Below, piece after piece: positions 49,950 through 59,489 of a DNA stretch of 64,000 nucleotides. Where the stretch lies: NCBI RefSeq assembly GCF_000427865.1, contig NZ_ATYV01000001.1, positions 62,001 to 126,000 on the forward strand, in the 5' to 3' direction. Numbering within the stretch: the stretch's first letter is position 1; each line of letters opens with the position of its first letter. Under the pieces are notes generated by a model. That model was given only the letters and a program-made list of their open reading frames with translations, ran no database searches and was not told where the DNA came from. This DNA comes from Corynebacterium sputi DSM 45148 (lineage in GTDB: Bacteria; Actinomycetota; Actinomycetes; Mycobacteriales; Mycobacteriaceae). The position numbers and the translations under genes are program-made.

Positions 49950-50135
49950 GTGAATGACGTGTTTGACGCCGTCGGACAATGGCTGGTGTCGTTGTCCGTG
50001 TTCTTGCAGACAGTAGTTCTGCTGTCGGTCCTGGTTCCCGCGGGAGCCGTGGCCGCGGTGGTGTTGATGCGAAGCATTGACATGGTGAGCACCTGGTACC
50101 GACGTCTTCGACACACCGACAACAGCAGTAACTAA
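49950..50135 (+). CDS. small single-span membrane protein after dcp
   Basis: A 61-residue protein with two hydrophobic stretches that could form one or two helices (residues 10-42) and a polar tail. GTG start 11 bases after the dcp stop, so co-transcription is likely. No family recognised. Confidence 0.65.
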   Translation: MNDVFDAVGQWLVSLSVFLQTVVLLSVLVPAGAVAAVVLMRSIDMVSTWYRRLRHTDNSSN

Positions 50136-50149
50136 AGAAGGAAGCCCTC

Positions 50150-50233
50150 GTGCGTTTCAACAAGGTCCGTCTGGCCCTGATTGCGCTGATTATCCTGGTC
50201 GTGGTCATCGGCGTTTTCAGCGGTATAATGTGA
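50150..50233 (+). CDS. 27-residue membrane peptide
   Basis: GAAGGAAG precedes a GTG that opens a frame of MRFNKVRLALIALIILVVVI and seven further residues. A basic N-terminus followed by one strongly hydrophobic helix is the pattern of a small membrane protein. It lies 14 bases after the previous small gene and 32 before the next, in the same direction. Too short for family assignment. Confidence 0.55.
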   Translation: MRFNKVRLALIALIILVVVIGVFSGIM

Positions 50234-50265
50234 GCCGACTAAACATCCACTGAGCGGAGTGGCTG

Positions 50266-50763
50266 ATGAGCAAAGTTGTATCCCGTGAAGGTACCGGCAC
50301 CGGCCTGATGGCCGTCATCCTTGCGATTTTGCTGGGCGTGGTCGTGTCGGCTGCGTTGATCATTCCGGTCCGCGCAACTGCGGGTGACGGAGGCTTTAGC
50401 TACCACCCAGGAGAGCACTCCGGCGAAGGCATCCTCGGAGTGGCCTGGGAACTCGACGAGGACTCCAGCGGGTGGTTCCAGATCGACGAAGACGGAACCG
50501 TCTCCGGCTCTGATGGATGCAATAACTTCGGTGGTAGCCACGGTCATCTAATCCGCCAGGACTACAGCGGCCGCACGGTCGTTGAGTTCGGGGCAGTGGT
50601 TTCCACGATGATGGCGTGCCCGGACCGTGGAACTCAGCAGTTCATGACTGGACTGACCGGCTCAGAGAAGGTCAAGATTTTCCTCGACGGAGACCAGGAG
50701 GGAACGCCGTCGGCTCAAATCAAGGGTGATTCCGGTCCCTGGAAAACGTTCTCTCAGCGATAG
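50266..50763 (+). CDS. membrane-anchored META/HslJ-domain protein
   Basis: A 165-residue protein with an N-terminal membrane helix (about 14-37) and an extracytoplasmic META domain: VAWELDEDSSGWFQIDEDGT, then SGSDGCNNFGGS and STMMACPD with the two Cys that could pair. HslJ/META proteins are periplasmic or surface proteins tied to stress and adhesion. It ends the dcp-led gene group and is followed by a good terminator. Confidence 0.82.
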   Translation: MSKVVSREGTGTGLMAVILAILLGVVVSAALIIPVRATAGDGGFSYHPGEHSGEGILGVAWELDEDSSGWFQIDEDGTVSGSDGCNNFGGSHGHLIRQDYSGRTVVEFGAVVSTMMACPDRGTQQFMTGLTGSEKVKIFLDGDQEGTPSAQIKGDSGPWKTFSQR

Positions 50764-50768
50764 TTCAA

Positions 50769-50789
50769 CCCGCCTCCGGGCGGGTTTTT
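50769..50789 (+). terminator. intrinsic terminator after the META-domain gene
   Basis: CCCGCC (50769-50774) pairs with GGCGGG (50779-50784) around a 4-nt loop and is followed by TTTTT (50785-50789). It should end the dcp group transcript. Confidence 0.88.
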
Positions 50790-50835
50790 AGCTCCCAGTC
50801 CCCCAGTGCTAACGGCGTTGACCTCCGATAGTGCG

Positions 50836-50923
50836 AAAAGCCTGGAATTTTCGGCTTTTGAGCGAAACTCAGGAAATTTTCACGTATCTTCATAAAGGTA
50901 ACCGACCTCACAAGTGTGGGGTC
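50836..50923. promoter_or_regulatory. two inverted repeats in the fadD promoter region
   Basis: AAAAGCC (50836-50842) and GGCTTTT (50853-50859) are perfect 7-bp arms. GACCTCACA (50904-50912) and TGTGGGGTC (50915-50923) are 9-bp arms with one mismatch and a 2-nt spacer. TATCTT at 50885-50890 could be the -10 box between them. The second repeat is a good operator candidate for a dimeric, possibly acyl-CoA-sensing, repressor. Confidence 0.45.
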
Positions 50924-50976
50924 GAAACGTTTTACATCTGGTCGCAACTGGAACGGCCGTTAAGGAGACTGACGAG

Positions 50977-52797
50977 ATGCGTGAATACTCGACCGAACTC
51001 GATTACTCGGTCGGAGAGTCCGAGACATGCGTGACCGCCATGATGGAGATGGCCGCGGATGATCCGAAGAACGTGATGTTCACCCGACCGGTCAACTTCG
51101 AGTGGGTGGAGGTTTCGTCCGAGGAGTTTGTCAACGAGGTCATCGACGTGGCCAAGGGACTTATTGCCAACGGCGTGGAGAAGGGTGATCGTGTCGGTCT
51201 GCTTTCTGAGACCCGCTACGAGTGGACCCTGCTCAACTACGCAATCTGGGCCGCCGGTGCCACGGTGGTGCCGATCTACGGATCCTCCTCCTCCGACCAG
51301 ATCCGCTGGATTGTCGAGAACTCGGGCGCCGTTTTCGCAATCACTGAGTCCAAGAATCACACCGAGCGCATGCGCCCGCTGATTCTCGACCAGCAGAGCG
51401 ATGACGGGCACTCGGAGCTGCGTCGTGTGCTGGAGATCAACTCCTCCGCGGTCGACACCCTGAAGTACGAGGGACGCGATATCCCGCGTGATCAGGTCGA
51501 GGCCCGCATCTCCTTGACTCGTTCCAGCGACCTTGCATCGGTCATCTACACCTCGGGTACCACTGGCCGCCCCAAGGGCTGCATGCTGACCCACTCCAAC
51601 TGGCTCTCTGAGGTCCGCAGCATCCTGGTCAACCCGATTGGCCAGATCGCGCAGAAGGACAACCGTCTTCTGACGTTCCTGCCGTTGGCTCACGTTCTGG
51701 CCTCTGCCGTGTCGTTGGCAGCTACCGTCTCCGGCGCTACCCAGTCCCACTGGGCAGACACCTCCACGGTGACTCTGGAGTTCCAGCGCTCGCAGCCGCA
51801 CATGATCCTCGGCGTCCCGCGTGTGTTTGAGAAGGTCCGCGACTCGGCGTATAACACTGCTAAGGAAAAGGGGAAGGTTGGACTGACCATCTTCACCCGC
51901 GCAGAGGCTACCGCCATGGAGTACTCGAAGGCGCTCGACACTGACAAGGGTCCGTCGCCGCTGCTGAAGGCTCGTCGCAAGCTGTACGACCGTCTGCTGT
52001 TCTCGAAGATCCGTGCCGCCATGGGCGGAGACGTTTCGTACGTCATCTCCGGTGGCGCTGCCATGGACGCTGACCTTGGTCACTTCTTCCGCGGTCTCGG
52101 CGTGCCGGTGTACGAGGGCTACGGCCTGACCGAGTCCACCGCAGCAATCACGGTGAACAACCCGGATGCGCAGAAGATTGGAACCGTCGGAAAGCCGCTT
52201 GGTGGATGTGCATCTGCCGTGGCCGAGGACGGAGAAGTCCTCCTCAAGGGGCCGATGATCTTCAATGGCTACTGGAAGAACGAAGAAGCCACCGAGAAGA
52301 CTTTCGTCGACGGATGGTTCCGTACCGGCGACCTCGGCTCGCTCGATGACGAGGGTTACCTCACCATCACCGGTCGCAAGAAGGACCTGCTGGTTACCGC
52401 CGGTGGTAAGAACGTCTCTCCGGGACCGATGGAAGATCGGATGCGTGCGCACCCGCTCATCTCCCAGGCTGTTGTCATCGGCGACGGCCAGCGGTTCATC
52501 TCCGTTCTAGTCACCCTCGACGAGGATGCACTGGGTCGCTGGAAGACCGAACACAGCCTGCCGGCCAACGCCACGATCTCCGAACTGGGCTCCAACGCGG
52601 TTCTTCGCGCGGAGATCCAGGACGCCGTGAACGCAGCCAACGAAATGGTGTCCCACACCGAGGCCATCAAGCGTTTCCACATCCTCCCGCGTGATCTCAC
52701 CGAGGAGGGCGGCGAGCTGACCCCGACCATGAAGGTCAAGCGCAACGTGGTGCTCGAGCGCTACTCGCGCATCGTCGACGAGATCTACCACCGCTAA
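50977..52797 (+). CDS. fadD15: long-chain fatty-acid-CoA ligase (FadD15-like)
   Basis: A 606-residue adenylate-forming enzyme. The P-loop YTSGTTGRPKGCMLTHSNW, the A5 block YEGYGLTESTA, and GWFRTGDLG with ITGRKKDLLVTAGGKNVSPGP give all core motifs. It activates long-chain fatty acids to acyl-CoA, for beta-oxidation or for mycolate and phospholipid synthesis. The ATG at 50977 has AAGGAG 9 nt upstream. It lies where fadD15 lies in C. glutamicum, between dcp and the hemW-hrcA-dnaJ2 block, as I remember that map. Confidence 0.93.
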   Translation: MREYSTELDYSVGESETCVTAMMEMAADDPKNVMFTRPVNFEWVEVSSEEFVNEVIDVAKGLIANGVEKGDRVGLLSETRYEWTLLNYAIWAAGATVVPIYGSSSSDQIRWIVENSGAVFAITESKNHTERMRPLILDQQSDDGHSELRRVLEINSSAVDTLKYEGRDIPRDQVEARISLTRSSDLASVIYTSGTTGRPKGCMLTHSNWLSEVRSILVNPIGQIAQKDNRLLTFLPLAHVLASAVSLAATVSGATQSHWADTSTVTLEFQRSQPHMILGVPRVFEKVRDSAYNTAKEKGKVGLTIFTRAEATAMEYSKALDTDKGPSPLLKARRKLYDRLLFSKIRAAMGGDVSYVISGGAAMDADLGHFFRGLGVPVYEGYGLTESTAAITVNNPDAQKIGTVGKPLGGCASAVAEDGEVLLKGPMIFNGYWKNEEATEKTFVDGWFRTGDLGSLDDEGYLTITGRKKDLLVTAGGKNVSPGPMEDRMRAHPLISQAVVIGDGQRFISVLVTLDEDALGRWKTEHSLPANATISELGSNAVLRAEIQDAVNAANEMVSHTEAIKRFHILPRDLTEEGGELTPTMKVKRNVVLERYSRIVDEIYHR

Positions 52798-52820
52798 AAA
52801 CCCCGCTTTACGACGCAAAA

Positions 52821-52850
52821 AACTGCCCGACCATTTCTGGTCGGGCAGTT
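52821..52850. terminator. bidirectional intrinsic terminator between fadD15 and the NCS2 permease
   Basis: AACTGCCCGACCA (52821-52833) and TGGTCGGGCAGTT (52838-52850) form a perfect 13-bp stem around TTTC. On the minus strand it is followed by TTTTTT, so it ends the permease transcript strongly; on the plus strand the tail GTTCGTTTTA is weaker. Confidence 0.9.
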
Positions 52851-52857
52851 GTTCGTT

Positions 52858-54342
52858 TTAGCCGGATGAACTGGGCGATACTGAGGCAATGGGTCGGCTA
52901 GTTTCGACGACCTGTTCTGCCTCTTCGATGTCTTCGCCGGTGGGGCCATCTTCGCGAAGTTCGACGTGCTTGGCGGAACGCTCCTTCGGCAAGATGAGGT
53001 TCAGGATCATCGACGCGAACATTGCGGGGACGATGCCTGAGGTGAGCAGCAGCGCGAGGTCCTGCGGCATCTGCTGGAACACCTCCGGCGGGCTCATGGA
53101 GAAGCCGATCCCGAGTCCGAGGGAGACCGCCAGGATCAGCATGTTGCGGCGGTTCATCTCCTCAGTCGAGAGGATGCGCAGGCCGGTCGCGGCCACCATG
53201 GAGAACATCACCAGGGTCGCACCGCCGAGCACTGCGTACGGGATCGTGTTGAACGCCGCGGCGAACTTGGGGATCAGGCCCGCGACGAGAAGCATGGCAC
53301 CGGCAATACCGACGACGAATCGGCTCACGACACCGGTTAGGGCAACAATGCCGGTGTTCTGGCTGAACGTGGTGTTCGGCATGGCCGAGAACATGGCGCC
53401 GAGGCTGGTGCCCACACCGTCGGCGACGATTCCGCGGCTCAGTTCTTTCGGCGTCGGAGAGCGACCGAGGCCAGTGCGAGCGACGGCCGTCAGGTCGCCG
53501 ATGGACTCCACAGAGCTAGCCAGGGCCAGGGCTACGATGACCAGGACAGCACCGGTGTAGAACTCCATTCCGAATGCCAGCGGCTGGGGGACCTGGAACC
53601 AGGCAGCCTCGCGGAGCGCGTCCAAGGTGACCATTCCGGAGACGGCAGCGACGATATAACCGACGATCAGACCGATCAGGACTGCAGCCACCGACACGAA
53701 GCCCTTGGCGAAAACGGTGCAGCCAACGATGACGGCCACAACCAAGGCGGCGATCGCGTAGTGGTGCAGGGAGCCGTAGTCACCGATAGCTTCAGCGGGC
53801 GCGCCACCGGCGGAGTAGCCAATAGCGGTCGGCATCAGGCTGACGCCAATGACCAGGATGATGATGCCGCAGACCAGCGGCGGGAACAGGGGAGCGATCC
53901 ACCGGAGGGAGAAGCCGAAGAGCACCTGGAAAGCACCTGCGATGACCGCGCCTCCGAAGACAGCGGCAATGCCGAATTCCTGGGCGATCAGCAGCGCGAC
54001 GGCCAGGAAGGCGAAACTGGTGCCCTGCATGACGGGGAGACGGGCTCCGATCGGCAGCGGACCAAGCCCGAAGGTCTGCATCATGGTTGTGACACCGGAG
54101 ATGACCATTGCCAGCTGGACCATGAGAGTCACCTCGCCGGTGGCCATACCGATGGCGGTCGCGAGGATTAGAGGAGGCGCCGCGTTTCCGACGAACATCG
54201 CTAGCAAGTGCTGCAGTGCTAGGGGAATCGCCTTCTGCGGAGGCGGCATGTCATTGAGCCCGTACGCGGATGCCGCGGTTCCTTCCATTGCGGGCGCCGC
54301 TGGTTCGGAAGGTATCTCTTCACGATCTGTCGTGCTGGACAC
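52858..54342 (-). CDS. NCS2-family xanthine/uracil permease
   Basis: A 494-residue membrane protein with 14 membrane helices. QGTSFAFLAVALLIAQEFGI and NTTFSQNTGIVALTGVVSR are the two NCS2 signature regions; the latter contains the conserved Asn/Gln-Asn pattern used for base binding. It imports a nucleobase (xanthine or uric acid more likely than uracil by the NTTFSQNTG form) with protons. Acidic tails of about 30 and 60 residues flank the core. The 254 bp before the start are shared with the divergent hypothetical gene. Confidence 0.9.
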   Translation of the reverse strand: MSSTTDREEIPSEPAAPAMEGTAASAYGLNDMPPPQKAIPLALQHLLAMFVGNAAPPLILATAIGMATGEVTLMVQLAMVISGVTTMMQTFGLGPLPIGARLPVMQGTSFAFLAVALLIAQEFGIAAVFGGAVIAGAFQVLFGFSLRWIAPLFPPLVCGIIILVIGVSLMPTAIGYSAGGAPAEAIGDYGSLHHYAIAALVVAVIVGCTVFAKGFVSVAAVLIGLIVGYIVAAVSGMVTLDALREAAWFQVPQPLAFGMEFYTGAVLVIVALALASSVESIGDLTAVARTGLGRSPTPKELSRGIVADGVGTSLGAMFSAMPNTTFSQNTGIVALTGVVSRFVVGIAGAMLLVAGLIPKFAAAFNTIPYAVLGGATLVMFSMVAATGLRILSTEEMNRRNMLILAVSLGLGIGFSMSPPEVFQQMPQDLALLLTSGIVPAMFASMILNLILPKERSAKHVELREDGPTGEDIEEAEQVVETSRPIASVSPSSSG

Positions 54343-54596
54343 GGGAACTCCTCGGGTAGGGGAAGAAGTGCTTTCGTTTACGGTATGGAGCGGTTGTTAA
54401 GGGCTGTTTTCCTCGCCATTGCTCTGTGAAGACGTTTCGCGGAAACTTATTTCCCCTAGGTCACAACGTTTTTGACGGCGGCGCGTGTCATCCCAGTGAA
54501 AGTGCGGCGCAGGTCATAGGGTTAGGGGGAATCAGACGGCCCCTGGTGTGCGTTGACGAACATGTATACGACAGCGGTGAAGAAGTGGAGGATTGC

Positions 54597-55259
54597 GTGA
54601 AGCATTACGATGCACGGCTTCGTATGCGCGAAGCCACGCAGTCCATGTATGACATCGGTGATGAAGTCGCCGAGTACATAGAGAACCTCTCGCAGGCCAT
54701 TGCTGATGTGGATGTCGAACTAGTCGATGAGTGTGTGCTGGAGCTGTCCGAAGTCGTTGATGAAGCAGTCGATGATGCGATTCCGCTGATCGGTGAGCTC
54801 GGGGGACTGCGGCAGGCCTTTATCTCTGGAATCCGTGGGGGACAGCTGTCTGCGCCTTTGAAGCGCGATGCTGTGCCGGAGCCGCCGCCGATCGACGTGG
54901 CGGCGTTGTCAGTTATTCCGGCGCCGCTGACCCATCCGACGGAGGTGCCCACCGTTGTGCAGGCGCTCATCGCCCGTTCAGATGCGGTGGCGGCAAATCT
55001 GGTGGCGCTGGCGGATTGGGTGTCGACGGAGAATATTCGGGGCGTTGAGGTGCTCGGCTCAGTGAAATTGCCGTCTTTGTATTCACGGGCCGGCCGACGG
55101 GCGATGGAGGCTGCAGCCGCGTGGCGGGTTACTGTGCCAGAGACCCATCCGGCGGTCGCTCGCGCCTTGCGGGGTAGGCGGCCACCGGAGTTTCTCGGCG
55201 AGCGCGCCCGCGTGAATGCGGTGGTGTCGCGAGTCGTCTCGACCCGCAGGGGGATCTGA
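54597..55259 (+). CDS. hypothetical protein upstream of hemW
   Basis: A 220-residue soluble protein. The N-terminal 75 residues are acidic and helical; the rest is Ala/Val-rich with a basic C-terminus. No domain recognised. The GTG at 54597 is chosen because GGAGG lies 5 nt upstream; an earlier in-frame start at 54426 adds residues with no clear reading. Only 3 bases separate it from hemW, so it may be co-translated with it. Confidence 0.6.
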   Translation: MKHYDARLRMREATQSMYDIGDEVAEYIENLSQAIADVDVELVDECVLELSEVVDEAVDDAIPLIGELGGLRQAFISGIRGGQLSAPLKRDAVPEPPPIDVAALSVIPAPLTHPTEVPTVVQALIARSDAVAANLVALADWVSTENIRGVEVLGSVKLPSLYSRAGRRAMEAAAAWRVTVPETHPAVARALRGRRPPEFLGERARVNAVVSRVVSTRRGI

Positions 55260-55262
55260 CAG

Positions 55263-56408
55263 GTGACCGACCAAGCAGCGCCATTCGGCGTCTATCTGCA
55301 CGTGCCGTTTTGTGCGACACGCTGCGGATACTGCGACTTCAACACGTACACCGCAGGTGAGCTGGGATCCAGCGCCTCGACCGGTTCATACCTGGATGCC
55401 ATTGTTCGCGAGTTGGAGATGGGCGCCGCGAAAATGCAGGCGGAAGGAACGCTCCGCCCTGCGGAGACGGTGTTCGTCGGCGGCGGCACCCCGTCTCTGC
55501 TCGGTGCAGAAGGACTCACGACGCTCCTCGACGGGGTCCGCAATTCATTCGGCCTGACCACTGACGCAGAAGTGACGACCGAGTCCAACCCTGAGTCCAC
55601 CTCGCCGGAGTTTTTCGACGGGATCCGCGAGGCTGGCTTCAATCGGGTGAGCCTGGGCATGCAGTCAGTGGCACCGCATGTCTTGAAGACTCTGGATCGG
55701 ACGCACACTCCGGGACGTCCAGTGGCCGCGGCGAAGGAAGCCACGGCTGCCGGCTTTGAGCACGTGAACCTGGACTTGATTTACGGCACCCCTGGTGAAT
55801 CGATGGGCGATCTGGAGGATTCTCTGGAAGCGGTCCTGTCTGCCGGTGTTGACCATGTCTCGGCGTATTCACTCATCGTCGAGGACGGCACCGCAATGGC
55901 CCGCAAGGTCCGCCGCGGTGAACTTCCCATGCCTGATGACGATGACCTGGCTGACCGTTATGAACTCATCGACTCATTCCTGCGCAGCGATGGCATGGCC
56001 TGGTACGAGGTCTCCAACTGGTCCCGACCTGGCGGCGAGTGCCTGCACAACCTCATCTACTGGCGTGACGGTGACTGGTGGGGAGCTGGCCCAGGAGCGC
56101 ACTCTCACCTAGCCGGGGAGCGCTTTTATAACGTTAAGCACCCAGCCCGATTCGCCGCCACGGTCTCCGCCGGTGACTTGCCCATTGCCGGTTCAGAGAC
56201 CCTCGATGACACCGACCGGCACGTGGAGCGCATCATGCTGCGACTGCGGCTCGCCGAGGGTGTTCCGGTGGAGATGTTCACCGAAGAAGAGCTAAGTAAG
56301 GCACGTCGGCAGGAGCGGGTGGGGACTGTGACCGTCGGGAGGCGAGTTCGTCTTACCGATGCTGGACGCCTCCTGGCGGACGCCATCGTGCTGGATCTGC
56401 TCGGGTAA
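55263..56408 (+). CDS. hemW: HemW-like radical SAM heme chaperone
   Basis: A 381-residue radical SAM protein with the 4Fe-4S cysteines Cys17, Cys21 and Cys24 (CATRCGYC). GGGTPSLL, ESNPEST and SLGMQSVAPHVLKTLDRTH follow the HemN/HemW pattern; absence of the extra features of true coproporphyrinogen dehydrogenases and the position before hrcA favour HemW. It inserts heme into respiratory proteins. The gene begins with GTG 3 bases after its neighbour. Confidence 0.92.
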   Translation: MTDQAAPFGVYLHVPFCATRCGYCDFNTYTAGELGSSASTGSYLDAIVRELEMGAAKMQAEGTLRPAETVFVGGGTPSLLGAEGLTTLLDGVRNSFGLTTDAEVTTESNPESTSPEFFDGIREAGFNRVSLGMQSVAPHVLKTLDRTHTPGRPVAAAKEATAAGFEHVNLDLIYGTPGESMGDLEDSLEAVLSAGVDHVSAYSLIVEDGTAMARKVRRGELPMPDDDDLADRYELIDSFLRSDGMAWYEVSNWSRPGGECLHNLIYWRDGDWWGAGPGAHSHLAGERFYNVKHPARFAATVSAGDLPIAGSETLDDTDRHVERIMLRLRLAEGVPVEMFTEEELSKARRQERVGTVTVGRRVRLTDAGRLLADAIVLDLLG

Positions 56409-56446
56409 GGGCGTAGACTCGTTGCGGAAGTTGACGGGGAGGTCCG

Positions 56447-57475
56447 ATGTCGGGAAGCACTGAACGCAGGAGACAGGAAGTACTCCGCGCGATCGTCGCT
56501 GACTATGTGGCGTCGCAGGAGCCGGTGGGGTCGAAGGCGCTGGTCGAGCGGCATACGCTCTGCGTGTCCAGCGCGACGATCCGCAATGACATGGCCGTGC
56601 TGGAGGCCGAGGGCTACATCACGCAGCAGCACGCCTCCTCTGGGCGGATTCCGACGGAGAAGGGTTATCGACAGTTCGTCGATACTCTCGACGACGTTAA
56701 GCCGCTTTCACGCGCTGAACGTCATGCGATCTTGTCGTTCCTTGAGGGCGGAGTTGATCTTGAGGATGTATTGCGGCGCTCGGTGCAGCTGCTCAGCCAG
56801 CTCACCCGCCAGGTTGCCGTGGTGCAGTTGCCAACGCTGGAGGTCTCCCGCGTTCGGCACCTGGAGGTCGTCAAGGTCGCCGATGCGCGCCTGCTGTTGG
56901 TGCTCATCACCGACACCGGTCGTGTGGAGCAGCGCGCCGTGGAGCTGAATGCGCCACTGTCTGAGGATGGGGCCCGGGAGGTGCGCGACCTGCTCGGTCG
57001 CGCCATGGTTGGCAAAACGCTTACCGACGCCTCCGTGGCCGTCTCTGACCTTGCCGCCAATGCTCCGGCCGAGGTCCGCACAGTGGTGATCCGGTGTGCC
57101 ACAGTGCTCGTTGAGACACTCATCGAGCGCCCGAGTGACCGCCTGATACTTGCTGGCGCAGCCAACCTGACCCGCTCGCCGCTGGATTCACCAGACGGAC
57201 TGCCGAAGGTGCTTGACGCACTGGAAGAACAGGTCGTGGTCATCAAGCTGCTGAGCGAAGCGCGAGACTTACATCGCATCAACGTTTCCATCGGTGCCGA
57301 AAACGAAGAGGAGAACCTTCGCAGCACGTCTGTGGTCTCCACTGGGTACGGCACCGCGAGCGCAATTTTCGGCGGCATGGGTGTGGTTGGTCCCACATAT
57401 ATGGACTACCAGGGAACAATGGCATCGGTCGCGGCCGTTGCACGGTATGTCGGTCGGGTACTCGGCGAAGGCTGA
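56447..57475 (+). CDS. hrcA: heat-inducible transcription repressor HrcA
   Basis: A 342-residue repressor. The N-terminal winged helix ([21 protein letters not shown] and [19 protein letters not shown]) binds DNA, and the C-terminal GAF-like part ends [20 protein letters not shown], the family closing block. HrcA represses groE/dnaK-type genes through CIRCE elements, which were not seen in this window. It precedes dnaJ2 by 56 bases, the usual actinobacterial arrangement. Confidence 0.95.
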   Translation: MSGSTERRRQEVLRAIVADYVASQEPVGSKALVERHTLCVSSATIRNDMAVLEAEGYITQQHASSGRIPTEKGYRQFVDTLDDVKPLSRAERHAILSFLEGGVDLEDVLRRSVQLLSQLTRQVAVVQLPTLEVSRVRHLEVVKVADARLLLVLITDTGRVEQRAVELNAPLSEDGAREVRDLLGRAMVGKTLTDASVAVSDLAANAPAEVRTVVIRCATVLVETLIERPSDRLILAGAANLTRSPLDSPDGLPKVLDALEEQVVVIKLLSEARDLHRINVSIGAENEEENLRSTSVVSTGYGTASAIFGGMGVVGPTYMDYQGTMASVAAVARYVGRVLGEG

Positions 57476-57531
57476 GCACCGGTAGGGTTAACCGGCGATC
57501 AATGAACGACTACAGAGGGAAGTAACTTACC

Positions 57532-58692
57532 TTGGCTCGTGATTACTACGGCATCCTCAGCGTTGAGCGGGACGCCTCAGACGCAGAGATCAAGAAGGCC
57601 TACCGGAAACTGGCGCTGAAGTTCCACCCGGACCGCAATCCGGATGACGAGACTGCCGCGGCAAGTTTCCGTGACGTCTCGGACGCCTACGAGGTCCTCT
57701 CTGATCCGGAGAAGCGACGCGTCGTCGACATGGGCGGCGACCCGCTGGATTCCAGCGCAGGCGGAATGGGCGGCGGCTTCGGCGGTGGATTCGGAGGCGG
57801 CTTCAGTGGAGGCGGCCTCGGCGACATCTTCGATGCTTTCTTCGGTGGCGGCGGTGGCGGACCCCGTCAGCGCCGTTCCCGTGTCCAGCCCGGCGCCGAT
57901 GCGCTGCTGGCCATGGATCTGGACCTCGAAGAGTGCTTCACCGGTGTACGTAAGAGCGTCACTGTGGACACTGCAGTCCTCTGTGAAGAATGTGAGGGCA
58001 CCGGCTCGGAGTCGAAGGCTACGCCGACGACCTGCCCGGATTGCCAAGGTGCAGGTGAGGTCCAGCAGGTCCAGCGTTCGCCGCTGGGCAACGTGCTGAC
58101 TTCGCGCCCGTGTGGCCGGTGCCGCGGTACCGGTGAGCTCATCGAGGATCCGTGCCATAACTGTTCCGGTGACGGCCGAGTCCGTGCCCGCCGTGACCTG
58201 ACGGTCAACCTTCCCGCCGGCATCGCCGAGGGGATGCGCGTGCGCATGGCTGGTCAGGGCGAGGTTGGACCCGGTGGCGGACCGGCTGGTGACCTTTACG
58301 TGGAGGTTCACACCAACCCGCACCCGGTGTTTACCCGTGATGGCGATGACCTCCATGTGGCGGTCAAGGTCCCCATGGTCGACGCGGCTTTGGGCACTTC
58401 GGTTGACCTGGAGAACCTGGTGGGGGAGACCCTCACCATCGAGGTGGAGCCGGGCACTCAGCCGGCGGACGAGATCCGACTGCAGGGCCGCGGCATGCCG
58501 CACCTGCGCGGTCAGCGCGATGGCGACATCATCGCCCATATCGAGGTCACCGTCCCGACCAAGCTCGACGGCAAGTCCCGTGATCTGCTGGAGGGGCTCC
58601 GCGAGCACCGCAGCGATAGTGCGCACATCGATGATGGGGAGAAGGTCGGCAGCGGACGCGGGTTCTTCTCGCGTTTCCGGGCTCACCGCTAA
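57532..58692 (+). CDS. dnaJ2: chaperone DnaJ (second copy type, DnaJ2)
   Basis: A 386-residue type-I J-protein: J domain with HPD at residues 32-34, a Gly-rich region (about 75-112), four CxxCxGxG zinc repeats ([32 protein letters not shown]), then the substrate-binding domain. It stimulates DnaK and binds unfolded proteins. Start is TTG. The gene ends on the first base of rsmE (TAATG). Confidence 0.95.
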   Translation: MARDYYGILSVERDASDAEIKKAYRKLALKFHPDRNPDDETAAASFRDVSDAYEVLSDPEKRRVVDMGGDPLDSSAGGMGGGFGGGFGGGFSGGGLGDIFDAFFGGGGGGPRQRRSRVQPGADALLAMDLDLEECFTGVRKSVTVDTAVLCEECEGTGSESKATPTTCPDCQGAGEVQQVQRSPLGNVLTSRPCGRCRGTGELIEDPCHNCSGDGRVRARRDLTVNLPAGIAEGMRVRMAGQGEVGPGGGPAGDLYVEVHTNPHPVFTRDGDDLHVAVKVPMVDAALGTSVDLENLVGETLTIEVEPGTQPADEIRLQGRGMPHLRGQRDGDIIAHIEVTVPTKLDGKSRDLLEGLREHRSDSAHIDDGEKVGSGRGFFSRFRAHR

Positions 58693-59444
58693 TGGGTCTT
58701 CCTGTTTTTCTGGCTGATTTCGCCGGAGCGCTTCCGGCGCCCGGCGATTCGGTCGTGGTGGACGGCCCAGAGGGCCGCCATGCAGTCGCTTCCCGACGCA
58801 CCCAACCCGGCGACACCGTCTACCTCACTGATGGAGAAGACCGCCGTGTTCTTGCGACTGTCTCTGCCGTCGAGGGGAAGTCCTCGTTGGTGGCGCAGGT
58901 GCGGTCGGCGGAGCTCGTCGAGAGGCCTTTTCCTCATGTGACTGTGGTTCAGGCGCTGCCGAAATCGGAGCGCTCTGAATTGGCAGTGGACCTGGCGGTT
59001 GAGGCCGGCGCAGATGCCATTGTGCCGTGGTCAGCCAGGAACTGTATCGCGAGGTGGACCGGACCGAAGGCTGGCAAAGGCCGCGAGAAGTGGGCTGCCA
59101 CCTCCCGCGAGACAGCGAAGCAGGCCCGCCGCAGTTGGATTCCTCCGGTAGCGGAGCTGCACTCCACCTCTCAGGTCGCTGACCTCATTGCATCAGCAGA
59201 TGGCGCCATGGTGCTCCATGAGGCAGCAACTGACTCCTTCGAGACGGTCCTGCGCGGATTCGGGGAGCCTAAGAACCTGATCTTCATCGTTGGCCCCGAA
59301 GGGGGAGTCTCCGATGAAGAGATTGAAATCTTCACCGCGGCAGGGGCCCGACCGGTCGTCCTAGGGCCGACGGTGTTGCGGACCTCGGCGGCAGCGGCCG
59401 TGGCGCTGGGCGCCCTGGGACCGTTGACCGGCCGATGGGCATAG
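58692..59444 (+). CDS. rsmE: 16S rRNA m3U1498 methyltransferase RsmE
   Basis: A 250-residue SPOUT methyltransferase with an N-terminal PUA-like domain. The knot segment near the C-terminus reads FIVGPEGGVSDEEIE and VLGPTVLRTSAA, the RsmE signature. It methylates U1498 of 16S rRNA. Its start shares a base with the dnaJ2 stop, so it is translationally coupled. Confidence 0.95.
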   Translation: MGLPVFLADFAGALPAPGDSVVVDGPEGRHAVASRRTQPGDTVYLTDGEDRRVLATVSAVEGKSSLVAQVRSAELVERPFPHVTVVQALPKSERSELAVDLAVEAGADAIVPWSARNCIARWTGPKAGKGREKWAATSRETAKQARRSWIPPVAELHSTSQVADLIASADGAMVLHEAATDSFETVLRGFGEPKNLIFIVGPEGGVSDEEIEIFTAAGARPVVLGPTVLRTSAAAAVALGALGPLTGRWA

Positions 59445-59489
59445 AATGAATAGTCAAAGTATCCGATGTGAGGAAGAGGTCCACTCCGA

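Noticed and set aside
50932..52452. 506-codon minus-strand open frame inside fadD15
   Set aside because: Antisense shadow of a conserved adenylate-forming enzyme; low-complexity His/Arg/Gly/Val-rich product with no domain.
56409..56446. Search for a CIRCE element before hrcA
   Set aside because: No TTAGCACTC-N9-GAGTGCTAA or close variant found here or before dnaJ2.
57577..58686. 369-codon minus-strand open frame inside dnaJ2
   Set aside because: Complement of the Gly-rich and zinc-finger codons of dnaJ2; no start signal or family match.
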